A stretch of DNA of 64,000 bases from Sphingopyxis sp. YF1 (lineage in GTDB: Bacteria > Pseudomonadota > Alphaproteobacteria > Sphingomonadales > Sphingomonadaceae), in NCBI RefSeq assembly GCF_022701295.1, contig NZ_CP033204.1, positions 2,356,001 through 2,420,000 on the forward strand. The letters run 5' to 3'. Of the stretch, positions 10,149 through 18,722 are shown in pieces. Position 1 is the first letter of the stretch; each line of letters starts with the position of its first letter. The position numbers and the translations under genes are program-made. The notes beneath the pieces were generated by a model, which saw only the letters and a program-made list of their open reading frames with translations, did not search any database and was not told the origin of the DNA.

Positions 10149-10333
10149 GCGTGTCTGTTCCTTCCCCAATGAAGAGGGCGGACACAGGTTAGCAGTCGAG
10201 CACGTCCGACTTATTGTTGCCGGTACGCTCTCTCCCCTGATGCGACCGCCCCAAATTTAGACGCAGGGGTTATGGGAAGAAAGAAAGCGCAGGGCAAGCC
10301 CGGTCTTTTCACGGTTTTTCGTCGGTTAGCGTG

Positions 10334-11263
10334 TCAATGCGTGAAACCGAGGCGCGCCGGCAGCACCAGTCGCTGGGCATTGTGGGTCAGCACGAGCCCC
10401 GTGCCGACCCCGGTATGGCCGATCGGGGTGACCGCGACGTTCAGCGCCGATCCGATATCGCGGATGCGCGGCGCCTGCCCCGGATCGGCGGTGAACAGCA
10501 GCTGGTAATCGTCACCCGCGGTCACCGCCGCGAGCCGCGTGTCGAGCACATCGGGGCGCACCGCGAGCAGCGCCGCCGACAGCGGAACCCTTTCGATCAT
10601 GATGCCGAACGCGCACCCGCTGGCCTCGGCCATGCGCTGCGCGTCGATCAGCAGCCCGTCGGACACGTCCATCATCGCATGCACCAGCGGCGCCACCGCC
10701 TGGCCGAAGGTCAGCTGCGGCTGCGGGCGACGATAGGCGGTGAGGCAGGTCTCGTTCGCCTCCTCCTGCCCCAGCCGCATCGCGAGCCCCAGTCCGGCGT
10801 TGCCGATGGTGCCGGTGACCCAGATCTGGTCGCCGGGCTTCGCGCCGCCGCGCGTCGGCGCACCGCCCTCGGGCGCGCGGCCGATCGCGGTGAGCCCGAA
10901 GCTGCGCGGCGCCCCGTCGGGTACGCGCACCGTGTCGCCGCCGAGCAGCAGCACGCCGAAGCGCCGCAGCGCGAGGTCGAGCCCCTGCGCAAACGCCTCG
11001 TCCCACGCGGGATCGCCGAGGCTGTAGCCGACGAGCACCCCGACGGGCGCCGCGCCCTTTGCCGCGAGGTCGGACAGGTTCACCGCGACCAGTTTCCACG
11101 CGACGTCCTGCGGCGTGTCGTCGGGCAGGAAGTGGATACCCTCGACGATCATGTCGTGGGTGAGCGCCAACCCCTCCCACACCGCGGCATCGTCGGCGAG
11201 GCCGCGCGCCGCGGGATCGGTCGCGATGGTGCGCAGGCGGGCGATGAAATCGGCTTCGCTCAA
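10334..11263 (-). CDS. thiL: Thiamine-monophosphate kinase
   Basis: 309 aa. Phosphorylates thiamine monophosphate to the active cofactor TPP. AIR-synthase-like fold: LADDAAVW near the N-terminus, DMIVEGIHFLPDD (substrate/Mg site), GDTVRVP and the MDVSDGLLIDAQRM nucleotide-binding block. Start is TTG with a textbook GGAGGT six bases upstream on the coding strand, which settles it. Last gene of hisG-hisD-nusB-thiL; separated from nusB by a family A repeat. Confidence 0.96.
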   Translation of the reverse strand: MSEADFIARLRTIATDPAARGLADDAAVWEGLALTHDMIVEGIHFLPDDTPQDVAWKLVAVNLSDLAAKGAAPVGVLVGYSLGDPAWDEAFAQGLDLALRRFGVLLLGGDTVRVPDGAPRSFGLTAIGRAPEGGAPTRGGAKPGDQIWVTGTIGNAGLGLAMRLGQEEANETCLTAYRRPQPQLTFGQAVAPLVHAMMDVSDGLLIDAQRMAEASGCAFGIMIERVPLSAALLAVRPDVLDTRLAAVTAGDDYQLLFTADPGQAPRIRDIGSALNVAVTPIGHTGVGTGLVLTHNAQRLVLPARLGFTH

Positions 11264-11274
11264 TTTACGACCTC

Positions 11275-11360
11275 CGTTCGCCCCGAGCTTGTCGAAAGGC
11301 TGCCCTTTCTCCTGACGTCGCTAAAAGAAGGACGGGGCTTCGACAAGCTCAGCCCGAACG
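11275..11360. repeat. Family A palindromic repeat (copy 1)
   Basis: Begins CGTTCGCCCCGAGCTTGTCGAA and ends TTCGACAAGCTCAGCCCGAACG; arms pair over about 22 bp with further pairing inside. Lies between nusB and thiL within an operon. Copies at 22365-22451 and 28480-28563. Confidence 0.85.
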
Positions 11361-11374
11361 GCTGAGAGAACGGC

Positions 11375-11827
11375 TCAGCTTTTCGCGCGCACGTCCTTGC
11401 CGATCGCGTCGAGCAGACCGTTGGCGAAGCCCGCCTCGCGCGCGTCGAAAAAGGCCTTGGCGACATCGACATATTCGCTGACCACTGCGCCCACCGGCAC
11501 GTCGCCGCGCGCGATCAGTTCGTAGGTGCCGGCGCGCAGGATCGCCTTCAGCGTGCGGTCGAGCCGGTCCATCGTCCACCCGCTCGCCAGCCGCGCGGTG
11601 ATCGCCGCGTCGACCTCGGCCAGCCGCGCGAGCGCGCCCTTGACGATATCGTCGAAGAAGGGGACGTCGGCGCCGGCATATTCGGCGTCCTCGATCGTCG
11701 CGCCGATCCGGTGCTGGTGGAATTCATGGACCAGCGTCGCGACCGGAGTCCCTTCCATCTCGTGCTGGTAGAGCGCCTGCACGGCGGCAAGGCGGGCGGC
11801 GGAACGGGATTGGGCGCGTTTGTTCAT
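11375..11827 (-). CDS. nusB: Transcription antitermination factor NusB
   Basis: 150 aa, all-helical. With S10 (NusE) it binds boxA of rRNA leaders for antitermination. The family N-terminus SRSAARLAAVQALYQHEMEG is present, as is the C-terminal PVGAVVSEYVDVAKAFFD and FANGLLDAIG signature. Start at MNKRAQSRSAAR; the stretch upstream in this frame is antisense-like readthrough of hisD. Starts 8 bp after the hisD stop, so cotranscribed. Confidence 0.96.
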   Translation of the reverse strand: MNKRAQSRSAARLAAVQALYQHEMEGTPVATLVHEFHQHRIGATIEDAEYAGADVPFFDDIVKGALARLAEVDAAITARLASGWTMDRLDRTLKAILRAGTYELIARGDVPVGAVVSEYVDVAKAFFDAREAGFANGLLDAIGKDVRAKS

Positions 11828-11835
11828 GGCTTTGT

Positions 11836-13128
11836 CTACTTCAGTCTGTTCTGGACGCTGAGCGCGTGGGCGGGAAGCCCCTCGGCCCCCGCGAGCGCGA
11901 CCGCCGCGGGGCCGATCGCCCCGAGCGACGCCGCGTCGAGCGCGAGGAAGCTCGTGCGCTTCATGAAATCGGTGACCGACAGCCCGCTCGAAAAGCGCGC
12001 GCGGCGGCCGGTGGGCAGGACATGGTTCGGCCCCGCGACATAGTCGCCGATCGCTTCGGGGGTATGGCGGCCGAGAAACACCGATCCCGCGTGGCGCACC
12101 CTGGCGAACAGCGCATCGGCGACATCGGCGTCGACCGCAAGCTCGAGATGCTCGGGTGCCAGCCGGTCGCACAGCGGGATCGCGTCGGCCAGCGCCGGCA
12201 CCACGATCACCGCGCCATTGTCGGCCCAGCTCGCCTGCATCGTCGCCGCGGTCGCGAGCGTCGGGATGACGAAGGCGACCGCCGCCGCAACCGCGTCGGC
12301 GAAATCGCCGTCGTCGGTGAACAGGATCGACTGGCTCGTCGGGTCGTGCTCGGCCTGACTCAGGAGGTCGGCGGCGATGACATGAGGATCGTTCTTCGCG
12401 TCGGCGACGACGACGATCTCGCTCGGTCCCGCGACCATGTCGATGCCGACGACGCCATAGACCTGTCGCTTCGCCTCGGCGACCCACGCGTTGCCGGGAC
12501 CGGTGACGACGTCGACCGGCGCGATCTTCGTCGTGCCATAGGCGAGCGCCGCAACCGCCTGCGCGCCGCCGACGCGCCAGATCTCGTCGACCCCGCCGAT
12601 ATGCGCGGCCGCCATCACCACCGGATTGACCTCGCCGCCCGGGGTCGGGGTCATCATCACGATGCGCCCCACCCCCGCAACCTTGGCAGGCAGGATGTTC
12701 ATCAGCACCGACGAGGGGTAGGCGGCGCGCCCGCCGGGGACATAGACCCCCGCGGCGTCGACCGCGCTCCAGCGCGCGCCGAGGCGGGCCCCGGCGCCGT
12801 CGCGATAATCGCGATCCTCGGGCAATTGCGCGGCGTGATAGGCGCGGATGCGCGTCGCGGCGAGGTTCAGCGCGTCGCGGAGTTCGGGCACCAGCGCCGC
12901 ATAGGCGGCGGCGCACGCCTCCTTCGAAATGCGCCAGCCGCTCGCGTCGAGATCGAAGCGATCGAACTTTGCGGTATAGTCGGCGAGTGCGGCGTCGCCC
13001 TCGGCGCGGACGCGCGCGATGATCGCCGCGACATCGGCCGACACGTCGGGCGCGCTTTCGCGCCGGTCGTCGACCAGCGCGGCAAATTCGGCGGCAAAGC
13101 CACGCTCGGAGGCGTCAAGCCGCCGCAT
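11836..13128 (-). CDS. hisD: Histidinol dehydrogenase
   Basis: 430 aa, full length. Last two oxidation steps of histidine synthesis, histidinol to histidine, Zn-dependent. Seen: [12 protein letters not shown] and [10 protein letters not shown] in the NAD region, [24 protein letters not shown] and the Zn/substrate block DLLSQAEHD; the C-terminal GPNHVLPTG is also present. The start overlaps the hisG end by 14 bp, and nusB follows after 8 bp, making a tight hisG-hisD-nusB transcript. Confidence 0.97.
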   Translation of the reverse strand: MRRLDASERGFAAEFAALVDDRRESAPDVSADVAAIIARVRAEGDAALADYTAKFDRFDLDASGWRISKEACAAAYAALVPELRDALNLAATRIRAYHAAQLPEDRDYRDGAGARLGARWSAVDAAGVYVPGGRAAYPSSVLMNILPAKVAGVGRIVMMTPTPGGEVNPVVMAAAHIGGVDEIWRVGGAQAVAALAYGTTKIAPVDVVTGPGNAWVAEAKRQVYGVVGIDMVAGPSEIVVVADAKNDPHVIAADLLSQAEHDPTSQSILFTDDGDFADAVAAAVAFVIPTLATAATMQASWADNGAVIVVPALADAIPLCDRLAPEHLELAVDADVADALFARVRHAGSVFLGRHTPEAIGDYVAGPNHVLPTGRRARFSSGLSVTDFMKRTSFLALDAASLGAIGPAAVALAGAEGLPAHALSVQNRLK

Positions 13129-13771
13129 TGCCGGCGGCCTCGCGGAACTTCTCGACCAGCGCCGGCACTTCCGCCGAGCGCAGCTTGAACGCCGCGCGGT
13201 TGACGATCAGCCGCGCCGATACCTCGCTGATCACGGTCTGCTCGGCGAGCGCATTTTCGACGAGCGTCCGCCCCGTCGAGACAAGGTCGACGATGTGTGA
13301 GGCGAGCCCCAGCTTTGGCGCGATCTCCATCGCGCCGTTCAATTTGATGCACTCGGCCTGGATGCCCTGCGCCTCGAACCAGCGGCGCGTCGTCCCCGGA
13401 TATTTGGTCGCGACGCGGATGTGGCTCGACCCGATTCCCGGCGGCGCGCTGCCCTCCGGTCCGGCGAGCGACAGGCGGCAATGGCCGATGCCCAGGTCGA
13501 CGGGGGCATAGAGTTCCGAATAATCGAATTCGTCGATCACGTCCGAGCCGACGATGCCGAGCTGCGCCGCGCCGTGCGCGACGAAGGTCGCGACGTCGAA
13601 GGCGCGCACGCGGATCAGCGAGACATGCGGCTGGTTGGTGCCGAAGATGAGCGCGCGGCTCTTCTTGTCAAAGAAATCGGCGGCGGGCTCGATGCCGACC
13701 TTCGCCAGCAGCGGCAGCGCCTCGTCGAGGATCCGTCCCTTGGGGATGGCAAAGATGATCGGTTCGGGCAT
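13115..13771 (-). CDS. hisG: ATP phosphoribosyltransferase, short form
   Basis: 218 aa. First and feedback-controlled step of histidine synthesis. N-terminus [18 protein letters not shown] and the PRPP-loop region [12 protein letters not shown] are intact. The length shows that the C-terminal ACT-like regulatory domain of long HisG is absent; short HisG normally needs the regulatory subunit HisZ, which is not in this window. Overlaps hisD by 14 bp. First gene of the leftward his-nusB-thiL operon. Confidence 0.96.
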   Translation of the reverse strand: MPEPIIFAIPKGRILDEALPLLAKVGIEPAADFFDKKSRALIFGTNQPHVSLIRVRAFDVATFVAHGAAQLGIVGSDVIDEFDYSELYAPVDLGIGHCRLSLAGPEGSAPPGIGSSHIRVATKYPGTTRRWFEAQGIQAECIKLNGAMEIAPKLGLASHIVDLVSTGRTLVENALAEQTVISEVSARLIVNRAAFKLRSAEVPALVEKFREAAGNAAA

Positions 13772-13810
13772 AAGCGCGCCAGCCCATAAGCGGCGACGGG
13801 AGAAAGGGCA

Positions 13811-14890
13811 ATGAGCGAGCGTTACCAGCCGATGGAACTCGGCGACACCGGCGGCGACGCGGTGCGCGCCGCCTTTCACAACCAGGTGCTTTATTGCCGC
13901 GCCAACGACGCCCCGGTGACCGCGCGGATCGTCGCGGCGCTCGCGGCGCTGCTCGACCGCCCCGCGACCGGTTTCGCGCGCCGCCTTGCGGGGTGGCAGG
14001 GCGCGCCGCTCGCCGACGCACTGCCGCTGCGCGCCGCGGGCGGGCTCCACGCGCTCCACCTCGCGGGCGCTGCCCCCGAACTGGCGCCGGTCTATGCCGA
14101 TGCCGACGACATCAACGACGCCGCGATCGTCGCCGGGGTGGTGACGCGGCACGAGGCGGTGCTGCTCCCGTGGCTCGACGGCCCGCCGCAGACCAACGAG
14201 GCGGGGCGCTCGTCGAACTTCATCGCCGCGATGCTGTGGCTCGCCGACCGGGGCCTGCCGCCGCGCTTCGAGTGCCTCGAGATCGGGTCGAGCGCGGGGA
14301 TCAACCTGATGCTCGCGCGCTATCATTACGACCTCGCCGGGGTGCAGGTCGGGCCGCAGCCCGGGGCGATGGCCTTTGCCCCCGAATGGCGCGGGAACCA
14401 TCCGCCACAGCACAGGATCGGGATCGCCAGCACCCACGGCTGCGACGTCGCCCCCGTCGATCTGACCGACCCGGTACAGGCGCTGCGGCTCAAGGCCTAT
14501 ATCTGGCCCGAACATCATGTCCGCTTCGCGCGGATGGAGGCTGCGATCGCCGCCGCGACCGAGGAAAAGCCCGATATCGTCCGGATGAACGCCGCCGATT
14601 TCGTCGAGGCCGAACTGGCAAAACCGCAAGCCGCGGGCACCACGCGCGTGCTGATGCACTCGATCGTCTGGCAATATGTCCCCGCCGACCAGCAGGCGCG
14701 CGTCACCGCCGCGATGGAGGCGGCCGGCGCCCGCGCGACGCCGGAGCGCCCGCTCGCGTGGATCGCGCTGGAAGCGAACCGGACCGTGCACCACCACGAA
14801 CTGGTGGTGCGCCACTGGCCGGGCGGCGGCGCCCCGACGATGCTCGGCCGCGCGCACGCGCACGGGGCGTGGGTCGAGTGGCTGGGCTAG
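13811..14890 (+). CDS. DUF2332 family protein
   Basis: 359 aa, recognised as the DUF2332 family of unknown function. The central [13 protein letters not shown] resembles a motif I glycine loop of SAM-dependent methyltransferases, but methyl transfer is an inference. Divergent from hisG by 39 bp, with AAAGGG upstream of the ATG. The TAG stop lies inside the CTAG target duplicated by the IS element that begins at 14891, so the gene is intact although an insertion abuts its last base. Confidence 0.85.
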   Translation: MSERYQPMELGDTGGDAVRAAFHNQVLYCRANDAPVTARIVAALAALLDRPATGFARRLAGWQGAPLADALPLRAAGGLHALHLAGAAPELAPVYADADDINDAAIVAGVVTRHEAVLLPWLDGPPQTNEAGRSSNFIAAMLWLADRGLPPRFECLEIGSSAGINLMLARYHYDLAGVQVGPQPGAMAFAPEWRGNHPPQHRIGIASTHGCDVAPVDLTDPVQALRLKAYIWPEHHVRFARMEAAIAAATEEKPDIVRMNAADFVEAELAKPQAAGTTRVLMHSIVWQYVPADQQARVTAAMEAAGARATPERPLAWIALEANRTVHHHELVVRHWPGGGAPTMLGRAHAHGAWVEWLG

Positions 14891-14964
14891 GCTGTATCGA
14901 CATTCAGGGATTCCCAAGAGCGTTGGTGTCTGATTCATGAGTTTCCGCAGATTGCGGAGGTATC

Positions 14965-15342
14965 ATGGGTATCAAGCGGTACGAGTTGAGCGAGGCGCAG
15001 TGGGTTCGGATCGCGCCGATGCTGCCCGGCAAGGCATCTGATCCTGGCCGCACAGCATTGGATAACCGCCTGTTTGTGAACGGTGTTTTGTGGGTTTTGC
15101 GGTCGGGTGCGCGCTGGTCGGACCTGCCGGAGCGCTATGGCAAGTACAAGACTGTTCACAAGCGCTTCACCCGCTGGGCCGCTGCCGGGGTGTGGGAAGG
15201 CATCTTCACCTCGCTCGCCCGCGATCGGGACAATGAGTATCTGATGATCGACAGCTCGATCGTGCGCGCCCATGCCCAAGCGGCGACGGGTCAAAAAGGG
15301 GGCTCGGCGACCAGGCTCTGGGGCGCTCCCGAGGAGGACTGA
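14965..15342 (+). CDS. IS5-family transposase, N-terminal frame (ORF A)
   Basis: 125 aa. DUF4096-type N-terminal region (YELSEAQWVRIAPMLPG; RSGARWSDLPERYG) followed by the first catalytic Asp in LMIDSSIVRAHAQ. Ends GSATRLWGAPEED-stop. Just before that, an A5G5 run at 15293-15302 allows a -1 slip after which the frame reads GDQALGRSRGGLTSKWHIAV, joining to ORF B. Many IS427-group elements are built this way, so this is more likely programmed frameshifting than decay. Confidence 0.85.
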   Translation: MGIKRYELSEAQWVRIAPMLPGKASDPGRTALDNRLFVNGVLWVLRSGARWSDLPERYGKYKTVHKRFTRWAAAGVWEGIFTSLARDRDNEYLMIDSSIVRAHAQAATGQKGGSATRLWGAPEED

Positions 15343-15383
15343 CCTCCAAATGGCATATCGCGGTCGATACCTTCGGACGACCG

Positions 15384-15722
15384 GTGCGCTTCATCCTGAC
15401 CGGCGGCCATGTCAGCGATGCCAAGCTCGCGATCCCGTTGCTGACCGGTCTCGACGCTCGCCATGTCCTCGCCGACAAGGCTTATGACAGCCACGCCATC
15501 CTCGACCATGTCGAAACCAGCCGCGCTCGGCCCGTCATCCCCCAGCGCGTCTGCATGCCACGCCGACGCGATTTCGACCCTGCCATCTACAGGCTTCGCA
15601 ACCGGATCGAGCGCACCATCGGCAAGCTCAAACAGCTACGCCGCGTCGCCACGCGATACGACCGCCTCCCACACAACTACCTCGCAACTCTATACCTCGC
15701 CGCCATCGCCTTCTGGTGCTGA
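15384..15722 (+). CDS. IS5-family transposase, C-terminal frame (ORF B)
   Basis: 112 aa from its first ATG, but the frame is open well upstream and is probably expressed as a fusion with ORF A through the A5G5 slip. Supplies the remaining DDE residues: second Asp in VLADKAYDSHAI and Glu in RNRIERTIGKLKQLRR, the usual Y/R-E-K signature of IS4/IS5 transposases. Ends 13 bp before the right end of the element. Confidence 0.85.
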   Translation: MRFILTGGHVSDAKLAIPLLTGLDARHVLADKAYDSHAILDHVETSRARPVIPQRVCMPRRRDFDPAIYRLRNRIERTIGKLKQLRRVATRYDRLPHNYLATLYLAAIAFWC

Positions 15723-15790
15723 ATGTCGATTCAACCTAGGGCCGTTACTATGACGTCGGCTTGGGGGGAGCGGACGTCGCCCATTTCCGG

Positions 15791-15932
15791 GATGACGGAA
15801 AATGACCGAATCCAGCCCTTCGTGCTCCCCGGCGAAAGCCGGGGTCCATTGCAGCAACACGCGAGATCCGTGTCGGCATTCTGGGTCCCGGCTTTCGCCG
15901 GGGTGCGCATCTCCAGCGGCGACTAACGGTCG
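15791..15932. repeat. Family C composite repeat (copy 2)
   Basis: Runs from GATGACGGAAAATGACC through CCCCGGCGAAAGCCGGGG and CCCGGCTTTCGCCGGGG to GCGGCGACTAACGGTCG. The same order of blocks recurs at 55022-55163, showing a roughly 142-bp unit, larger than the bare hairpins at 1656. It lies in the gene-free stretch 15736-16167. Confidence 0.85.
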
Positions 15933-15943
15933 CTTTCCGTTGC

Positions 15944-16094
15944 TCCTCCCTGTCGCGCAGCGATGGGGAGGTGGCAGCGCGCAGCGCTGACGGAGGGGCC
16001 GACGCCGTCAGGCGTCGCGCGACCTTTCGGCCGCCCCTCCACCACCGCCTGCGGCGGCGGTCCCCCTCCCCATGGCCTGCGGCCACGGGGAGGA
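15944..16094. repeat. Family D repeat (copy 1)
   Basis: CTCCTCCCTGTCGCGCAGCGATGGGGAG at one end and ATGGCCTGCGGCCACGGGGAGGAT at the other, with CCGACGCCGTCAGGCGTCGCGCG and ACCACCGCCTGCGGCGG hairpins inside. Copies at 20886-21011 and 23925-24043. Together with the family C copy this fills the 15736-16167 gap; no gene seen there. Confidence 0.8.
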
Positions 16095-16167
16095 TTTCCG
16101 ACGTCCGCAACCGGTCGATTTAAACCATTTTCCCGCGCCCGCCTCCGCCCGGTGAGCCTTCCCCGGT

Positions 16168-16674
16168 TCAGAGCCGCGCCTCGAGCTGGGCGAGCATCGC
16201 CTGCACCGGCGTCACGGCGAGCGGGCTTTCCCAGCCCGTCTCGAGCGCGGCAATCCGCTCGAACAACCGCTCGCTCGCAGCGACGATCCGCTGCAGCGAT
16301 CCATCGAGGCGGTCGCAAATCGCCCAGTCGGCGGCGACCGGCTCGCCGATCCGCGCCGCGCTGTCGTCGGGACCCGCGCCGGGATCGCCCGCGATCATCG
16401 CGCGGCGGTGGAGCAGCCAGGCGATGATGTGCATCAGCCGCGTCGTCGTCTTGAGCGATTCGCAGGCAAGGCTGACCTGGAGCAGGCTGTCGTCGGCGCC
16501 GCGCCGCGCATCGTGCGCAAACGCGCCGCGCTGCGTTGCAAAGGCGGTGTACGCCTCGTCGGCGAGCAGCATCGCCTCGACATAGAGATTTTCGACCTGC
16601 GCGCGCTGGACCGGCAGGCCGATCGCCGCTCGATTTATGTGCCCCCGGATCATGGTGCGGGAATGCCATGCCAC
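16168..16674 (-). CDS. DUF1465 family protein, RcdA-like
   Basis: 168 aa, mostly helical. Recognised as DUF1465, the family of Caulobacter RcdA, an adaptor that helps ClpXP degrade CtrA at the G1-S transition. Conserved block ENLYVEAMLLADEAYTAF near residue 28 and the helix LACESLKTTTRLMHIIAWLL near 70 fit the family. The ORF opens with GTG; ATG 16653 (MIRGHINRA) is an equally possible start. Follows the YdcH-like gene in the same direction. A CtrA-like TTAC-N7-CTAACC lies just upstream. The role here is inferred from homology. Confidence 0.8.
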   Translation of the reverse strand: MAWHSRTMIRGHINRAAIGLPVQRAQVENLYVEAMLLADEAYTAFATQRGAFAHDARRGADDSLLQVSLACESLKTTTRLMHIIAWLLHRRAMIAGDPGAGPDDSAARIGEPVAADWAICDRLDGSLQRIVAASERLFERIAALETGWESPLAVTPVQAMLAQLEARL

Positions 16675-16733
16675 CGCGCCCGCTTACAAGCGCGCTAACC
16701 ATTTTTCGGAACCCGGCGGCGGGGCGCCGCGGG

Positions 16734-16931
16734 TCATGCGATGATGTCGGGAAGCAGCTGGTCCTCGCACCAGGCGATTTCGTCGCGCAATTTCAGCTTC
16801 TTCTTCTTGAGCCGCGCGAGCTGGAGCTGGTCGGGGATCGCCGCGGCGCCGAGCGCGGTGATCGCGGCGTCGAGGTCGCGATGTTCGACGCGGAGCAGTT
16901 CGAGGCGCTGGGTGATTTCTTCGGACGTCAC
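16734..16931 (-). CDS. YdcH-like DUF465 small protein (copy 1)
   Basis: 65 aa from GTG (VTSEEITQRLELLR). Small helical hairpin of the DUF465/YdcH (SlyX-like) family; function unknown. Recognised by HRDLDAAITAL and the Lys-rich turn LARLKKKKLKLRDEIAW. The long in-frame region upstream has no family similarity, so GTG 16929-16931 is preferred. Divergent from its paralogue at 17071 and upstream of the RcdA-like gene. Confidence 0.8.
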   Translation of the reverse strand: MTSEEITQRLELLRVEHRDLDAAITALGAAAIPDQLQLARLKKKKLKLRDEIAWCEDQLLPDIIA

Positions 16932-17070
16932 AAATCCCCTCCTGCCAGAATCGCATTTTGTCCGCAACGGGAACCGGCTCGGCGAATCGGCCCGCTCCCC
17001 CCGCGACAAAGGCGCCGATCCATGATTAACTCCGTCCTGCCAACCGAGTCGCAATGAAGGAGACTGGCCG

Positions 17071-17229
17071 ATGAACATCTCGCACCTTTCCGCCCTGAAG
17101 TCCCGCCACGCGGACCTCGACGCGAAGATTGCGAATGAAGAACGGCGCCCCGCTCCCGACGTGGGCGTGCTGGCACAACTGAAAAAACAGAAGCTCAGGA
17201 TCAAGGAAGAGCTGCACGCGATCGCCTGA
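17071..17229 (+). CDS. YdcH-like DUF465 small protein (copy 2)
   Basis: 52 aa. Same family as the gene at 16734: SALKSRHADLDAKIANEE, then LAQLKKQKLRIKEELHAI. AAGGAG ten bases before the ATG is a good ribosome site. Transcribed away from copy 1 across a 139-bp spacer and followed at once by a GC-rich terminator, so it is a monocistronic small gene. Confidence 0.85.
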   Translation: MNISHLSALKSRHADLDAKIANEERRPAPDVGVLAQLKKQKLRIKEELHAIA

Positions 17230-17236
17230 CGATCGC

Positions 17237-17264
17237 CGGGGCCGTACACGATACGGCCCCGTTT
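17237..17264 (+). terminator. Terminator after the second YdcH-like gene
   Basis: CGGGGCCGT, 7-base loop, ACGGCCCCG followed by TTT. Eight bases after the stop codon of the 52-aa gene. Confidence 0.7.
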
Positions 17265-17306
17265 CCGGCCGCGATCCCCGGCTGCTCCTTCCGCAAGCGG
17301 AACGGG

Positions 17307-17699
17307 TCAGCGCGGACGGATCGCCGGCCGCCCCTTGCTCAGGCCCAGCCCCGAAAGGCTGACCGGAAGCTCGGTCTTGTTGACAACCTGACGGCGGACC
17401 GCCTGCGGATTGACCGCCCGGTCGAACGCGATCCCGAACTTCCCCTCGCCCGCCCACACGATGCGTCCCGGCACCGGGCCGACGTTGCGCAGTTCGACCT
17501 CGACCGCGGCGCCCTGTTCGACCCGGACCGGATTTTCGGCGAGCATCCCGCCCGCCGACAGGTTGCGCACGCGCACCAGCACGGGTTCGGTGCTGCCGGC
17601 GATGATGACATTGGCCTGCATGAACAGGCTGTCGCGGTCGGCGCCGCGCGACAGCGCCGCGACTTCCTCGTCCAAAGATGCTGGCCCTTGCGAATCCAT
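17307..17699 (-). CDS. PilZ domain protein
   Basis: 130 aa, a single PilZ domain, the common c-di-GMP receptor fold. The ligand motifs are visible: RGADR (RxxxR form) near residue 18 and NLSAGG (D/NxSxxG) near 47, followed by the barrel strand GRIVWAGEGKFGIAFD. Output partner unknown; no diguanylate cyclase or pilus gene in the window. Binding of c-di-GMP is inferred from the motifs. Confidence 0.88.
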   Translation of the reverse strand: MDSQGPASLDEEVAALSRGADRDSLFMQANVIIAGSTEPVLVRVRNLSAGGMLAENPVRVEQGAAVEVELRNVGPVPGRIVWAGEGKFGIAFDRAVNPQAVRRQVVNKTELPVSLSGLGLSKGRPAIRPR

Positions 17700-17829
17700 C
17701 GCCGATCTTCCCCGTAACAGTCGAGGGGGCGAATCTAGGGCGCAGCCCTTGCGGAAACGTAAATACCGTAAACGGAGCGGTTTGCGTCCCGCCGCGGGGC
17801 AGAATGCGGCGATGGGCGCGGGGAGCGCG

Positions 17830-18291
17830 TCAGTCTTCGCGCGAAATCCGCTCGTTGCGCTCGTGGCGCTCCTGCGCCTCCAGCGTCATCGTCGCGATCG
17901 GGCGCGCCTGAAGCCGCGCGAGCGAGATCGGCTCGCCGGTCACCGCGCAATAGCCATATTCGCCTTCGTCGATGCGGCGGATCGCCGAATCGATCTTGGC
18001 GATCAGCTTGCGCTGGCGGTCGCGGGTCCTGAGTTCGATCGCCCAGTCGGTCTCGCTCGACGCGCGATCGGCCAGGTCGGGCTCGCGCAGCGGGCCGTCC
18101 TGCAGGTGCGCCAGCGTCGATTCGGATTCGGACAGGATCGATTTTTTCCACGCGAGCAGCAGGCCGCGGAAATATTCCTGCTGCCGCTCGTTCATGAATT
18201 CTTCGCTGTCGCTGGGAAGATAGTCCGAATCGAGGTTGGATTTGGCTTCGCGGAGCGCGTCTGCACCAATGTCGGCGGTCTGAGTGGGCAT
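17830..18291 (-). CDS. dksA: RNA polymerase-binding transcription factor DksA
   Basis: 153 aa. DksA enters the RNAP secondary channel and, with ppGpp, represses rRNA promoters. Coiled-coil region (about residues 30-105, EFMNERQQEYFRGLLLAWKK) and the C-terminal globular part GEYGYCAVTGEPISLARL then RPIATMTLEAQERHER. Only one of the four zinc-finger cysteines remains, as is usual in alphaproteobacterial DksA, so zinc binding is unlikely. Divergent from the serine-rich protein gene with 431 bp between. Confidence 0.93.
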   Translation of the reverse strand: MPTQTADIGADALREAKSNLDSDYLPSDSEEFMNERQQEYFRGLLLAWKKSILSESESTLAHLQDGPLREPDLADRASSETDWAIELRTRDRQRKLIAKIDSAIRRIDEGEYGYCAVTGEPISLARLQARPIATMTLEAQERHERNERISRED

Positions 18292-18722
18292 GACGGGCTC
18301 TTGCGTCCTTTCGTCTCGCGGTGCCGCCGGGCGTGGCGGACCGGGGAGTGGCGCGCCTATAACCAGCCGACGAAGGCGATACAAGCGCCGAAGCGGCGGA
18401 TAGCGCGCGCTGCGTGAAGCGCCGGTGAACCGGCGGGCGCCGCGCGAGCGATTCCCGATGCCGCGCGCGCGTCCCGATTTGCCCCGGCGCACGCGCTGCG
18501 GTTAACCAAATCGAGAGAATCGAGCCAACTCCTGTCCGATTTTGGCACATATGAGGCCTGCAGGGTTGATTCCGCGACCCTTTTCCCGCTGTCGGACAGT
18601 CAAACGCGGTTAACACCGTGGACGCGTTCACAAAGCTTTGGCCTTTTGGCGCTAACAGAGGTGCAAACAGGTGCCGGGGGTGGCGCCTTCCCACCAAGCA
18701 ACGGGAAAAGAGAGAGCAATTT
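18292..18722. other. Gene-free divergent upstream region
   Basis: 431 bp between divergent dksA and the serine-rich gene with no ORF I can support. Holds two direct GCGGTTAAC copies (18499-18507 and 18606-18614) about 107 bp apart, which may be regulatory but match no known operator securely. Confidence 0.4.

Larger units (their letters stand above)
14891..15735 (+). mobile_element. IS5-family insertion sequence, IS427-like, 845 bp
   Basis: Terminal inverted repeats: left GCTGTATCGACATTCAG, right end reading inward GTTGAATCGACATTCAG (15 of 17 match). Flanked on both sides by CTAG (14887-14890 and 15736-15739), a 4-bp target duplication of the kind expected for this group. Encodes one transposase in two overlapping frames. 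Both ends and the direct repeat are intact, so the insertion looks recent. Confidence 0.9.
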